Shown here piece after piece: positions 26,582 through 35,920 of a stretch of 64,000 bases of DNA. Numbering within the stretch: position 1 is the first letter of the stretch; every line of letters starts with the position of its first letter. The notes beneath the pieces are model-generated. The model was not told the origin of the DNA. It worked only from the letters and a program-made list of their open reading frames with translations, and ran no database searches. Both the position numbers and the translations under genes were made by a program. This DNA comes from Opitutia bacterium. Its GTDB lineage: Bacteria; Verrucomicrobiota; Verrucomicrobiia; Opitutales; Opitutaceae. Where the stretch lies: the NCBI GenBank assembly GCA_016217595.1, contig JACRHS010000005.1, forward strand, positions 124,001-188,000. The letters are read 5' to 3'.

Positions 26582-29434
26582 ATGAAACCTCACACCCGTA
26601 AGCTTGTCGCCATCGTGGCCGTATCGTTGCTCACACTCGTCGCGGCCGATGCCCAAACTGCCGCGCCCTCGCCACGGGTGACCAAAGGTGCTGGCTCTGC
26701 GCAGGACGATGATTCCATCGTCCTGTCGCCATTCACAGTCTCGATCGAGAAAGACACCGGCTACATCGCGGCCGACACGCTGAACGCGGGCCGGCTGAGC
26801 ACCAACGCCCTCATGACGCCGGGCAGTTTCGAGGCGATGACACGCGACTTCCTCAACGACCTCGGCATCTTCGGCACCGATGAAGCGTCCGCCTGGATGA
26901 CTAACGCTCGGCCGCTCGAACTCGGCGCGGTCGAAACCAACAGCATGAATCCGGGCGGCCACGCGCTGGCCGACTCCGGCACCAACGTCTCACTGCGCGG
27001 GCTGGGCGCGAATCCCAGCACCCGCAACTATTTCACGAGCGCCTCGACGCCGAAGGAATACAACGTCGAGCGCGCCGAAACCGCGCGCGGCCCGAATGCC
27101 ATCCTCTACGGCGAGGGAGGCCCCGGCGGCTCCGTGAACTACCTCACCAAACGCGCGCAAAAAAGGAACTTCACCACGCTGCGCATCCGCATGGACGACA
27201 ACCTGTCCAAAGGCGTGGCGCTCGACGTTAACCGGAAGCTGACCGACAAGCTAGACGTGCGCTACAATGTGAACGCGCTCGACAAGCGGTACTTCATCGA
27301 CCGGACGCAGTTCAAGGAATTCGACAACGCCGTGAGCCTGGTCTACCGGCCGTTCCGCAACACCAGCATCAGCGTCGATGCCGACATCACGAAGAACACG
27401 CGGCCCGGTCTGATCATGACCTACGGCGAACAGTATGCGAAGTGGGACCACCAGCCCGTGACCGCCCCGATCACGGCCTCTGCGACCCTGACCGCCAAGG
27501 GCCTGACCAACTGGTCCACCGTGGGCACCAGGTCTTTGACGTGGATCGACGGCCTGGGCCTGCTCGATTTCGGCGGCTACGCCCGCACGGCGGGCTACGG
27601 TCTTGCGCAGTATATCGAATACGGCTACGGCGATTCCGTCTTCCCCTCAATGACGCCGGCAACCGCACGGGGCATCAGTGCAATGAAGCCCCCGGCTCGG
27701 ACTTTTAACGGCAATCCCAAGGAAATCGAAGTCACCGACCATGCCAAGGACGCGCAGTTCTCCATCGACCACGTGTTCGACAACAAGCTGTCGCTACAAC
27801 TGGCCGGGCAGTATTCGAAATACGAGGCGGATGGCGGCAACTACTACTTCACAACCATCTACATGGATCCGCTCTACTACCTGCCAAATTCCACGCAGCT
27901 CAACCCGAACTACGGCAAGCCGTTCGTCTACTCTTACCTCGGCCGCAATATCGACGCCGACCGGACCTCGAAGTCCGTGCGCTTCGTCGTATCCTACCCG
28001 TGGAAATTTCTCGGCGGTACGACCAACCTCAGCATGTTCCTGCTGCACCAGCAGCAGGGCTCGGATACCGCCTATTACGACAAGGTCATCCGCACGCCCG
28101 GCTCGACCCTGGCCATCACCAGCGGCCAGAACCAAATCAAGATCTTCCGGTATCTCGACAACCTCACGCCGAAACTCCCCGATTTCTCCAAGATGTATGA
28201 CATCGTAAGCATCCCCACCGCCCAAGGCATCAACCGGCAGAAGACGCAGGCCATCGAAGTGGCGGCGGCCGGCAGTTACCTGAAGGACTCGCTCTCGTTC
28301 ATCGCCGGTTTCCGACGTGACCTCTCCATGCTCGACACCTTGAACGGCGTGACCGCCACGCGCGATGCGCGGACGGGTGTATTCACCGAATACACGCCTG
28401 ATAGTCGCAAGGCGTATAACAACACCACGACCATTGGTTTCGTCTACTTTCCCATCAAGTGGGCCGGAGTCTACGCAAACCATGGCGAAGGCTTCACCAT
28501 TCAGACCGTCACCAACAAACGGCTCGACGGCAGTTTCACCAAGGCGAACATCGTGCCCGCCACCGAGCGGACCGCCGGCCTCCGGTTTGTGCTCGGTCAT
28601 GGCGACACCAAGCTCGTCGGTTCGGTCGGTTACTACAAAGCCGAACAGAAGAACATTCCTTACAGCGTGGGCGTAGGCAATATCAACTCCCTCTGGCGCG
28701 ACCTCGGCCTCTTCGAAAACAAGGATTATAGCTCCAGATACATCGAGACGTTTGTCGGCGATCACTTCAGCACCGGCTCGGCCAATTCGATCACCAGCTC
28801 GCGTAGCCTTTATGGCTCCGGGTGGGAAGCGTCGGTGACGGCGAATCTCGGCAAAGCCTTCCGCCTGACCGTCAATGGCGCACTGCCCAAGACCAAGCAA
28901 GCGGAGACGGCCCTCGACTATCTCGCTTACGTGACCCCCAAGATGGCGACTTGGACGGCGTTGGCCAACAACGCCGCGAACCCGAACCGGGCGACCGACA
29001 CCACCTTCGTGGCCCAGATCAACCAGTTCATCTCTGGCTTCGCCGACGGTCGCTCGCAGGATCGTACCTACAAGTATCGCTACAATGTTTTCGGTGTCTA
29101 CACCATGCCCGCCACCAGGCTCAAGGGCCTGCGACTCGGCGCCGGTGTCCAAGTCTACGGTCCGTCGCAGATCGGCAACGCGATCGGCCTCCCCTACGAG
29201 TACGTGTATTCGAAGTCCTATAATCTGGTGAGCGGCAGCATCGGTTATACCTTCAGATTCGGAAATCGAAAGATCGACGTGCAGGTGAACGTGGACAACC
29301 TGCTGAACTACGACTCGCCGGTCTACAACGGCCTGTTCGCCCACGTGATCAACGGTGTCACGTACAACATTCCCTATGGCAACAAGGCGATCTGGCCCCG
29401 CGCCGCCCGCCTCACGCTAACCGCGCCATTCTGA
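26582..29434 (+). CDS. TonB-dependent outer-membrane receptor 1
   Basis: A 950-residue outer-membrane transporter energised by TonB-ExbBD. The signal peptide covers residues 1-24 (RKLVAIVAVSLLTLVAADA). A TonB-box-like stretch (SIVLSPFTV, about 45-53) leads into a plug domain (NVSLRGLGANPSTRNYF; YNVERAETARGPNAILYGEG) and then a 22-strand barrel ending in aromatic PF. The VLSPFTV box and the SASTPKEYNVER type of plug are typical of Verrucomicrobiota/Opitutaceae receptors. Substrate unknown; probably an oligosaccharide or a siderophore. No substrate-binding lipoprotein is adjacent. ATG 26582 is chosen for the signal peptide. Confidence 0.9.
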   Translation: MKPHTRKLVAIVAVSLLTLVAADAQTAAPSPRVTKGAGSAQDDDSIVLSPFTVSIEKDTGYIAADTLNAGRLSTNALMTPGSFEAMTRDFLNDLGIFGTDEASAWMTNARPLELGAVETNSMNPGGHALADSGTNVSLRGLGANPSTRNYFTSASTPKEYNVERAETARGPNAILYGEGGPGGSVNYLTKRAQKRNFTTLRIRMDDNLSKGVALDVNRKLTDKLDVRYNVNALDKRYFIDRTQFKEFDNAVSLVYRPFRNTSISVDADITKNTRPGLIMTYGEQYAKWDHQPVTAPITASATLTAKGLTNWSTVGTRSLTWIDGLGLLDFGGYARTAGYGLAQYIEYGYGDSVFPSMTPATARGISAMKPPARTFNGNPKEIEVTDHAKDAQFSIDHVFDNKLSLQLAGQYSKYEADGGNYYFTTIYMDPLYYLPNSTQLNPNYGKPFVYSYLGRNIDADRTSKSVRFVVSYPWKFLGGTTNLSMFLLHQQQGSDTAYYDKVIRTPGSTLAITSGQNQIKIFRYLDNLTPKLPDFSKMYDIVSIPTAQGINRQKTQAIEVAAAGSYLKDSLSFIAGFRRDLSMLDTLNGVTATRDARTGVFTEYTPDSRKAYNNTTTIGFVYFPIKWAGVYANHGEGFTIQTVTNKRLDGSFTKANIVPATERTAGLRFVLGHGDTKLVGSVGYYKAEQKNIPYSVGVGNINSLWRDLGLFENKDYSSRYIETFVGDHFSTGSANSITSSRSLYGSGWEASVTANLGKAFRLTVNGALPKTKQAETALDYLAYVTPKMATWTALANNAANPNRATDTTFVAQINQFISGFADGRSQDRTYKYRYNVFGVYTMPATRLKGLRLGAGVQVYGPSQIGNAIGLPYEYVYSKSYNLVSGSIGYTFRFGNRKIDVQVNVDNLLNYDSPVYNGLFAHVINGVTYNIPYGNKAIWPRAARLTLTAPF

Positions 29435-29541
29435 TCTAAAGAACAGGACTCCCCAGAGGGCTGGTCGGCCCGCGATATCGGGAAAGGCGGCGCGCCGGCC
29501 AGCGCGTTTGCGCCGAGCTGTGACCGGCGCTATGCTGCGGC

Positions 29542-30036
29542 ATGGTTGCCAACGTCTCCTCGTCCATCGATCCGGCGGTGCGGATCGGCCACGTGCATCT
29601 GAAGGTCGCGGACCTGTCGCGGGCGCTCGCTTTTTACTGTGACGTGCTGGGGTTCACACTCACGCAAAGGTTCGGCGCGCAGGCGGCGTTTCTCTCGGCC
29701 GGCGGCTACCATCACCACATCGGGTTGAACACGTGGGAGAGCGCGGGCGGTTCGCCGCCGGCGGCGGGCACAACCGGGCTTTATCATGTCGCCATCCTTT
29801 ATCCCACACGAACGGCGCTGGCCGATGCGTTGCGCCGGTTGCAGCGCGCCAACATTCATCTCGACGGGGCGGCAGACCACGGGGTCAGCGAAGCGTTGTA
29901 CCTGCGCGATCCGGACGGCAACGGCATCGAGCTTTACTGCGATCGTCCGCCGCAAGACTGGCCCCGCACCGCGGCTGGCGAACTGGCGATGCACACTCAT
30001 CCGCTCGATCTCAGCGCCCTGCTCGCGGAAGCGTGA
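29542..30036 (+). CDS. VOC-family (glyoxalase/extradiol dioxygenase fold) protein
   Basis: A 164-residue vicinal-oxygen-chelate protein resembling CatE/YfiE-like ring-cleavage dioxygenases. Metal-ligand positions are visible: H in IGHVHLKVADLSRALAFY, H in GLYHVAILYPT, and E in LYLRDPDGNGIELY. Only one VOC module pair is present, so the functional unit is probably a dimer. Reaction cannot be assigned. Gene stands alone on the plus strand. Confidence 0.8.
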   Translation: MVANVSSSIDPAVRIGHVHLKVADLSRALAFYCDVLGFTLTQRFGAQAAFLSAGGYHHHIGLNTWESAGGSPPAAGTTGLYHVAILYPTRTALADALRRLQRANIHLDGAADHGVSEALYLRDPDGNGIELYCDRPPQDWPRTAAGELAMHTHPLDLSALLAEA

Positions 30037-30168
30037 GTCGCGCTTTGGGCTTCCCGCCGCCGCGCGTTCGCCGCACGTTTCCCGCATGACCCGTTACGAT
30101 GCGCACATTCAAAGCGGCAGGGAGACGCCGGGCCGCGTGGCCACGCCCGTCTAGCTCCCACCCCCGTC

Positions 30169-30669
30169 ATGGACAACGAGTGCGTTTTCTCCCCCGACCG
30201 CCGCCACCGGTACAGCCTGGTGCACCGCTGGAATCCACTTTTCGGCGACCGGCTCATCCTCTGGATCGGCCTCAACCCCAGCACGGCCGACGAGGCGCAA
30301 CTCGACCCCACGCTCACCCGCATCGCCAGCTTCTCGAAACGCGCCGGCTTCGACGGTTTCTGGATGGCCAACCTCTTCGCGCTGCGCACGCCCTACCCCG
30401 AGGAGATGATGGCCGACCCCGATCCCGTCGGTCCGGAAAACGACGCGTGGCTCCAAACCGCCGCCGTGCGTTGCGAACAGATCGTCGCGGCCTGGGGCGC
30501 GGGCGGAAAATTCCAGGCGCGCGCCGACGCCGTGGCCCGCCTCTTCGCCGGCCGCGAGCTCTGGTGCCTCGGCACCACGCAGGAAGGCCATCCGCGGCAT
30601 CCGCTCTACGTACCCGGCGAGCAGGCGTTCGTGCGGTGGACGCCACCCGCCCCGCCCGGATCGGCCTAG
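30169..30669 (+). CDS. DUF1643 family protein
   Basis: A 166-residue protein matching DUF1643: RYSLVHRWNP, LILWIGLNPSTADEAQLDPT, FDGFWMANLFALRTPYPEEM and TTQEGHPRHPLY are the family blocks. DUF1643 proteins are widespread, soluble and of unknown function. No signal peptide. Located between the VOC gene and the Mrr-like gene on the same strand with gaps of more than 100 bases. Confidence 0.8.
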   Translation: MDNECVFSPDRRHRYSLVHRWNPLFGDRLILWIGLNPSTADEAQLDPTLTRIASFSKRAGFDGFWMANLFALRTPYPEEMMADPDPVGPENDAWLQTAAVRCEQIVAAWGAGGKFQARADAVARLFAGRELWCLGTTQEGHPRHPLYVPGEQAFVRWTPPAPPGSA

Positions 30670-30804
30670 CCGCCCCCGCCTGAATAGACGGCATTTATCC
30701 TGCGACGCAAAACGTAGTTAGCCGTAATTTCACGCCCGCCTGCGCCGTGTTTTTAACTCGCGAGATTGGGCGCTTCGGACTTGATGGTGCCACTTCAGGC
30801 AACC

Positions 30805-31911
30805 ATGCGCGCATGCTCCCATTTTCGCCGGCTTTGCCTAGCCATCCTGGGCTTGGGACTGGGAGTGCTCACCGCCGCCGAGGAAGCGCCGTGGCGCTTT
30901 GCCGTCAAAAAAGGCGAGCCGCGCGAAGTGGTGGTGCGAACCTATGGCACGCCCAAAAGCGCCGCGCGCTCCGGCGATCGCGAGATTTTGGTCTACGCCG
31001 AGGGCCGCGTGGTGCTGGTCGATGGCAAGGTCGTGGAAATGATCTTCGCCAAAAGCGAGCCGCGCTTTTTCGAATACACCCAGGACCGGGGCGCGGCGCC
31101 CGCTGCCGTCGCCGCCGCGCCCGGCAATAATCCCGGTGGCACGCTAGCCACCCCCAAAGCTCCGAACGCAGCCGAATCCTCGCCCTGGCTCGGCTTCTGG
31201 CTGGAGACACGGCGCCTCGCCGCGCATCTCTGGTCGCAGCACCGCCCCGCGGTGTACTTGGTGAGCGGCAGCGTTGTCCTGCTGCTCCTCGCCTGGTTTT
31301 GGCACCGCCGCCACCCGGAGCGTCACATCGCGCCGCCGCCGCCGCGACCGGCCCCTCGTGACGACGACGCCTCTCCGCCGCTGCAGGATCTGGAGTGGAA
31401 ACGATTCCGCGAGACCGTGGCCGATTATTTCCGCCACACCGACTGGCGCGCCGAGCCTGTCGCGGGCCTGGCGACCGATGGCGTGGATATCCGCCTCTAT
31501 CGCGGCAGCGAGCAGACGCCCGCCGCCGTCGTGAGCTGCAAAGGCGCCAACGATCTCAAAGTGAGCGTGAAGCCGGTGCGCGAACTCTATGGCACCATGG
31601 CCACGAGCGGTTTCGCGGAAGGCTGGTTCGTGGCGCTCGGCGGTTTTACACCGGAAGCGATCGCGTTTGCCGAGGGGAAAAAACTGCACCTGCTCGACGG
31701 CGAGGAATTCATCCGCCGCATCCGCGCCCTGCCCGCGGCGGCGCAAAACGCGCTGCTCACGGCGGCCTTTCGCGGCGATTACCTCACCCCCACCTGCCCC
31801 GCGTGCGATGTGAAGATGGTGTTGCGGCAGAGCGAAGGCGTGTCCGCCTGGCGTTGCCCCAACCCGCCGCGCTGCACCGCAAGTTTCCCCGTCCGCGTGC
31901 CGCGCAGTTGA
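30805..31911 (+). CDS. Membrane-tethered Mrr-like restriction-endonuclease-fold protein with zinc finger
   Basis: A 368-residue protein. A signal peptide or helix (residues 8-24) is followed by a small beta-rich domain with REVVVRTYGTPKSAARSGDR, a Pro/Ala linker, a membrane helix (about 149-166) and a cytoplasmic Mrr_cat domain (about 195-305: DGVDIRLY, VVSCKGANDLKVSVKPVRELYG, GWFVALGGFTPEAIAFAEGKKLHLLDG). A four-Cys finger closes it (C331, C334, C351, C357), like topoisomerase-type fingers. The usual Q/E-x-K nuclease motif reads S244-C-K246 with D228, so activity is uncertain. ATG 30805 is chosen because the signal peptide follows; ATG 30784 and others upstream are possible. Confidence 0.75.
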   Translation: MRACSHFRRLCLAILGLGLGVLTAAEEAPWRFAVKKGEPREVVVRTYGTPKSAARSGDREILVYAEGRVVLVDGKVVEMIFAKSEPRFFEYTQDRGAAPAAVAAAPGNNPGGTLATPKAPNAAESSPWLGFWLETRRLAAHLWSQHRPAVYLVSGSVVLLLLAWFWHRRHPERHIAPPPPRPAPRDDDASPPLQDLEWKRFRETVADYFRHTDWRAEPVAGLATDGVDIRLYRGSEQTPAAVVSCKGANDLKVSVKPVRELYGTMATSGFAEGWFVALGGFTPEAIAFAEGKKLHLLDGEEFIRRIRALPAAAQNALLTAAFRGDYLTPTCPACDVKMVLRQSEGVSAWRCPNPPRCTASFPVRVPRS

Positions 31912-31987
31912 GCCGCGGGCGTTTCCGGCACGCACGATATTTCGTCTTCGCCCGCGGCGCGGTTTCATTCATGGTCGCGTTTTCATC

Positions 31988-32659
31988 ATGTTGAACGCTC
32001 TCGATGCCATGCACGCCCGCCGCTCCATTCGCGAGTTCGAGTCCGAACTCGTGCCCATGGAGACCATCCGCCAACTCGTGACGGCCGCCGGCCGCGCTCC
32101 GAGCTCCAAGAACACCCAGCCTTGGCGTCTCTACCTCATGCAAGGCGCCCCGCTGGAGGCGCTGCGCGCCGATTACCTCGCGGCGTTCGACGCCGGACAG
32201 CCCCCGAAACCCGGCTACCAATACTCGCCGAATCCGCTGCCGGAGGCGTGGTCCGCCCGCGCCAAAGACTGCGGCGTCGCCATCTTCAAACACAAGGGCA
32301 TCGGCCGCGACGACGCCGACAAACGCCGCGCGCACGACCGCGAGAACTTCCGCTTCTTCGGCGCGCAACAGATGTTTTTCATCGGCACGCAGGCCTCGGC
32401 GTTCTCCTACGGCACGTTCCTCGACTGCGGTTTTGTGCTCGATAACCTGATGCTCGGCCTGACCGCGCTCGGCTACGGCTCCTGCCCGCAGTTCAGCGTG
32501 ATGATCTACACCGACCTGCTGAAGAAACACATCCCCAACAGCGCCGACACACTCTTCATCGCCGGCCTGCCGTTCGGACGCCCGAAAGCCGGCAGCCACG
32601 TCAACCAATTCCAACCGTCACGCCTGCCGCTGGACGCCTGGTTTCAGGTGACGGGCTGA
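31988..32659 (+). CDS. Nitroreductase-family flavoprotein
   Basis: A 223-residue FMN-dependent nitroreductase-like NAD(P)H oxidoreductase. Family signatures are the N-terminal ARRSIREFESELVP and AAGRAPSSKNTQPWRLYLM FMN-binding blocks, and the C-terminal LMLGLTALGYGSCPQFSV with LFIAGLPFGRP. Substrate not determinable; these enzymes reduce nitroaromatics, quinones or flavins. Cytoplasmic, apparently monocistronic. Confidence 0.88.
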   Translation: MLNALDAMHARRSIREFESELVPMETIRQLVTAAGRAPSSKNTQPWRLYLMQGAPLEALRADYLAAFDAGQPPKPGYQYSPNPLPEAWSARAKDCGVAIFKHKGIGRDDADKRRAHDRENFRFFGAQQMFFIGTQASAFSYGTFLDCGFVLDNLMLGLTALGYGSCPQFSVMIYTDLLKKHIPNSADTLFIAGLPFGRPKAGSHVNQFQPSRLPLDAWFQVTG

Positions 32660-32674
32660 GCGCATCGACGCGAT

Positions 32675-33730
32675 TCAACGGTTCGTCGCGCCCGACTGAT
32701 CCGCGCCCAGTCGCGGATCCAAGACCTGTAGCGCAGCGTCTTTCTTCAACCGCTCGATAAAACTCGCGGTGCTCATCACCGCGAGCGAGGCGCCGATCTT
32801 CGCGCGCACCTGCTCGAAAGCGGGCGTGTAGGCCGGCACGCGTTCCACCGCTTGCAAGAGATAGTAGCCGTAATCCACGGCGACGATCTCGCTCACCTGT
32901 CCGGGCTGCAGCGAAAATGCCACCGCGTCGAAAGCCGCCGGCAATTGCCCGCGCACATAAGTGTGAATCGCGTCGCCACCCTCACCCGCCAGCGCGCGCG
33001 CCACCGGGGCGAACGACTCGCCCTGCCGAATCCGGCGCAAGGCGGCCTGCAGTTGCTGCAACGCGGCGGCCTTTTGCTCGGCGGAAAAAGCCCGCCCGGT
33101 TTTATCGTCCATCGTTTTGAGGAAAATCTGCCGGACACGCAGTTGTTCCGACACATGGAACTGCTCGGCGTGTTGCGCGTAATACCGGCGCATATCTTCC
33201 TCGGTCACTGCCTGGGCGACTTCGCGCCGCAAAACAGTCTGGCTCAGCAAATGAACCAACGCCTGGTTTTCCCATTGCTCGGCGGTGAGCCCCAGCGCCT
33301 CTCGATATGCCGCGAGCCGCGCGTCCCGCAGCGGATCGTTCGTGTCCGCCAATTGTTTTTTGCGTTCTTCCTGCGCTGCCGCGATGTCGGCCGGTGTCGC
33401 GCGCGCCAGCAACAGGCGCTGCGTTACCATCGCCCAAATGACACGGCGCTCCAAAGCGCCGGGCGTCGTGTTCACTGCCGTCAATCGATCGGGCAGGTAG
33501 ATGCCCTCTTTGAGATACGCCTGCGTCACCGCCAGCCGCGCCTCGGTGCCGGTGATCTCCACGCCTTGGCCGCGCACCAACACGGCTTCCGCTGAGAACA
33601 GCTCGGCCACGGCACCCTGCACCTTGCGGATGGCCGCCGGATCGGTTTGCAGTCCCGAATGCGCGCCCAAGGGCAACGACGCGACGCTCACGATCCACCA
33701 CAGCCGCCAGGAAAATAAAATCCGCTTCAT
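32675..33730 (-). CDS. Exported parvulin-type peptidyl-prolyl isomerase (SurA/PrsA-like)
   Basis: A 351-residue periplasmic folding factor. The signal peptide covers residues 1-25 (ILFSWRLWWIVSVASLPLGAHS), followed by a SurA_N-like helical chaperone region (about 30-190), and a parvulin rotamase domain (about 195-300: RVRQIFLKTMDDKTGRAF, LRRIRQGESFAPVARAL, GQLPAAFDAVAFSLQPGQVSEIVAVDYGYYLLQAV). It probably assists outer-membrane protein folding. ATG 33730 is chosen for the signal peptide. It lies downstream of the phosphoesterase gene but behind that gene's terminator. Confidence 0.85.
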   Translation of the reverse strand: MKRILFSWRLWWIVSVASLPLGAHSGLQTDPAAIRKVQGAVAELFSAEAVLVRGQGVEITGTEARLAVTQAYLKEGIYLPDRLTAVNTTPGALERRVIWAMVTQRLLLARATPADIAAAQEERKKQLADTNDPLRDARLAAYREALGLTAEQWENQALVHLLSQTVLRREVAQAVTEEDMRRYYAQHAEQFHVSEQLRVRQIFLKTMDDKTGRAFSAEQKAAALQQLQAALRRIRQGESFAPVARALAGEGGDAIHTYVRGQLPAAFDAVAFSLQPGQVSEIVAVDYGYYLLQAVERVPAYTPAFEQVRAKIGASLAVMSTASFIERLKKDAALQVLDPRLGADQSGATNR

Positions 33731-33775
33731 AGTCTGTTCTTTCTCCGGCGCGCCAATCCGCGCGCCTCTTTTGCG

Positions 33776-33814
33776 CAAAAGGCCTGCGCCCGGGCATCGC
33801 TCCCGGGCGCAGGC
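33776..33814 (-). terminator. Intrinsic terminator of the phosphoesterase gene
   Basis: On the minus strand a perfect 13-bp stem (GCCTGCGCCCGGG / CCCGGGCGCAGGC) with a 7-base loop is followed by C and TTTT. It begins about 22 bases after the phosphoesterase stop and isolates it from the parvulin gene. Confidence 0.75.
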
Positions 33815-33835
33815 TGTTCATCACACCATCACAAT

Positions 33836-35920
33836 TTACCGCGTCCAGACCGCCGGCAAACCGGCCGCATTTGTCCAGGCGCTGTTGGCGGCGCTTTGAT
33901 ACGCGCAGTACTCGAACGTGGAGGCGCCGTGCGAGACCGCCGCCATGGAGTTGTCGCTCAGCACCGTGCCTTTCACGCTGCCGGTTTTATAGCCGTTGCC
34001 GGAACCGATGTCCTGCCACGCGCCGAAGGCGGCGCCCACGGAGGGCTGCACGCAATGCAGCATCGTGCCATGCTCGGCCGAGCCAAAGAGCGCGAGGCGG
34101 CCATCGGGACGCAGCACCGCATGGATCTTGTCGAATCCCGTCGTGCCGTTGGATAGCGGCGCCATGGTGGACCAGGTCGTCGCGCCCACGTTGGAGATGC
34201 CATTCTCCACAACTTGATCGGAATTGGCCACGCGCGTGCCGAACACCACCACGGTGTTATCGGGCTTGGCCACAGCCGCGACATAAGAATAGGTGCTGTT
34301 GGCGGGAATCGCCGCCCAACCGCCCCACGCGCCGCCGGCAGCCGATTGCACATTGCACTGCACTTGTGTGCTGAAGCCGACGCCGACGACCACCAGCCGG
34401 TTGTCCGTCAACCGGACCACATCGCCCTGCCGGAAGCCCGAACCGCCGAGGCTGGTCCAGCTGCTGAACGCGCCATTGACGGCGCTTTGTTGCGAATAAT
34501 AAACCGCCCCGCCATCCGACCAGCCAATCACCGCCAGCCGGTTATCCGTGAGGCGCACCGCTTTCACATAGCTCAACGCCTTCGAGTTATCCGCTTGCAG
34601 CGGTGTACCCGGAATCTGAATCCACGAAGACCAGGCTCCGCCCGAACCGGCCGCAGTCTGGTAGTTCACCCACGCATCGGATGCCTGCCCGATGGCAAAA
34701 ACCGCCACCCGGTCATCCGACAGCGCCACCGCACTGACATTGCGGAACCCGGACTGGCCGGTGAGCTGGATCCAGCTGCCCCAGGTGTTGGTCTTGGCCG
34801 TGGTCTGGAAATTGACCGCCACCGTCGAGTAACCTGTCGTGTCGACCCCGTTCACTTTGGAGACGACCGCGGCCACCACCAGCTTGTTGTTGGACAGGGT
34901 CACCAAGCCCTCTTCCGCACAGCCCCGCGGATCCAGCGATTGGGTGAACGCATTGCCGTAATCAGTCTTATATTGATTGAGATAGGGCGAATAAGTGCTG
35001 ACATACATCGCGCCATAATTGGGCGCGAATTTATATAGCCGCATGAAACCGCCGCCGCCCAGGTCGTCGAACTGGTAATCCGAGATGAGTGTGATCATCT
35101 TCTGGCGGGAGTAGCTGCCCGAGGGATCGCGTCGGAAGTTATAATTGCCACTCACGTGTCCGCCCAGCGCCAGGAAAAGGTTATTATTGGCCTTCATGGC
35201 ATTATAGAGGCGCGACCCCTGCGCGCCAAAGGAGCTGTAATTGCCGCCGGCATTGGCCATGTGATGCGTCACCAAGATCGCCTTGCGACTGGCATAGGTG
35301 GTCAGCAGATTGTTGGCCCAGGTCGTGACCGCCGGCACCGCATTGTCCGCATCGTACTCGACATATATAACGATGTAATCGACGCCATCCGCGGTAAATA
35401 GATCGTAGTGGCTGTCGTTGTTTGATCCATAATGACCTCCGTAATAAGTACGGCCGCTGAAATGCGAAACGCCGAAGTATTGATTATACTTGTTGGTCGT
35501 TCCCAGCGGATCGCCATTGGGCCACTGATCGTGATTACCCACGGCACAACCATAGGGAATGCTGACCGGGCTCTCCAATTTGGACATGGAGGTCCAGATG
35601 CGCGACCACTGGGTGGAGGAAGACACGCTCCCGCTGGGGTTGCCGTCGCCGGTGTCCGACATGTCGCCCAGATGCGCCACGTAGGCGATGTTCTGCGCGC
35701 TGCGATTGGACTGAATCCAGTTGGTCTGGGCGGTGAACATTTCCGGCAAGCCGCCGTAGAGCGGATCGACATAATTCTGCGTGTCAGGCAGGGCCACGAT
35801 CGTGAAATCGGCCTTGCTTTCCGACGGACACCATAGGGCGGCCAGACCCATCAAGGTGGCCCCCACCAGAGTTTTTCGAACGGATATATCAATGCCTTTT
35901 AATACATGAACTGTATGCAT
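33836..35920 (-). CDS. Secreted calcineurin-like metallophosphoesterase with C-terminal beta-propeller
   Basis: A 694-residue exported protein. Signal peptide about residues 14-37. The phosphoesterase domain (about 38-330) has metal-binding blocks ALPDTQNYVD (D46), AHLGDMSDTGDG, YGCAVGNHDQW, LVTHHMANAGG and ALGGHVSGNYNF. From about 340 on there are six or seven imperfect repeats of about 50 residues, each with a core such as VRLTDNRLAVIGWS, LSDDRVAVFAIG or LRPDGRLALFGS, which suggests a beta-propeller. Base composition is lower in GC than neighbours, especially in the phosphoesterase half. It could cleave extracellular phosphodiesters; substrate unknown. Confidence 0.83.
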   Translation of the reverse strand: MHTVHVLKGIDISVRKTLVGATLMGLAALWCPSESKADFTIVALPDTQNYVDPLYGGLPEMFTAQTNWIQSNRSAQNIAYVAHLGDMSDTGDGNPSGSVSSSTQWSRIWTSMSKLESPVSIPYGCAVGNHDQWPNGDPLGTTNKYNQYFGVSHFSGRTYYGGHYGSNNDSHYDLFTADGVDYIVIYVEYDADNAVPAVTTWANNLLTTYASRKAILVTHHMANAGGNYSSFGAQGSRLYNAMKANNNLFLALGGHVSGNYNFRRDPSGSYSRQKMITLISDYQFDDLGGGGFMRLYKFAPNYGAMYVSTYSPYLNQYKTDYGNAFTQSLDPRGCAEEGLVTLSNNKLVVAAVVSKVNGVDTTGYSTVAVNFQTTAKTNTWGSWIQLTGQSGFRNVSAVALSDDRVAVFAIGQASDAWVNYQTAAGSGGAWSSWIQIPGTPLQADNSKALSYVKAVRLTDNRLAVIGWSDGGAVYYSQQSAVNGAFSSWTSLGGSGFRQGDVVRLTDNRLVVVGVGFSTQVQCNVQSAAGGAWGGWAAIPANSTYSYVAAVAKPDNTVVVFGTRVANSDQVVENGISNVGATTWSTMAPLSNGTTGFDKIHAVLRPDGRLALFGSAEHGTMLHCVQPSVGAAFGAWQDIGSGNGYKTGSVKGTVLSDNSMAAVSHGASTFEYCAYQSAANSAWTNAAGLPAVWTR

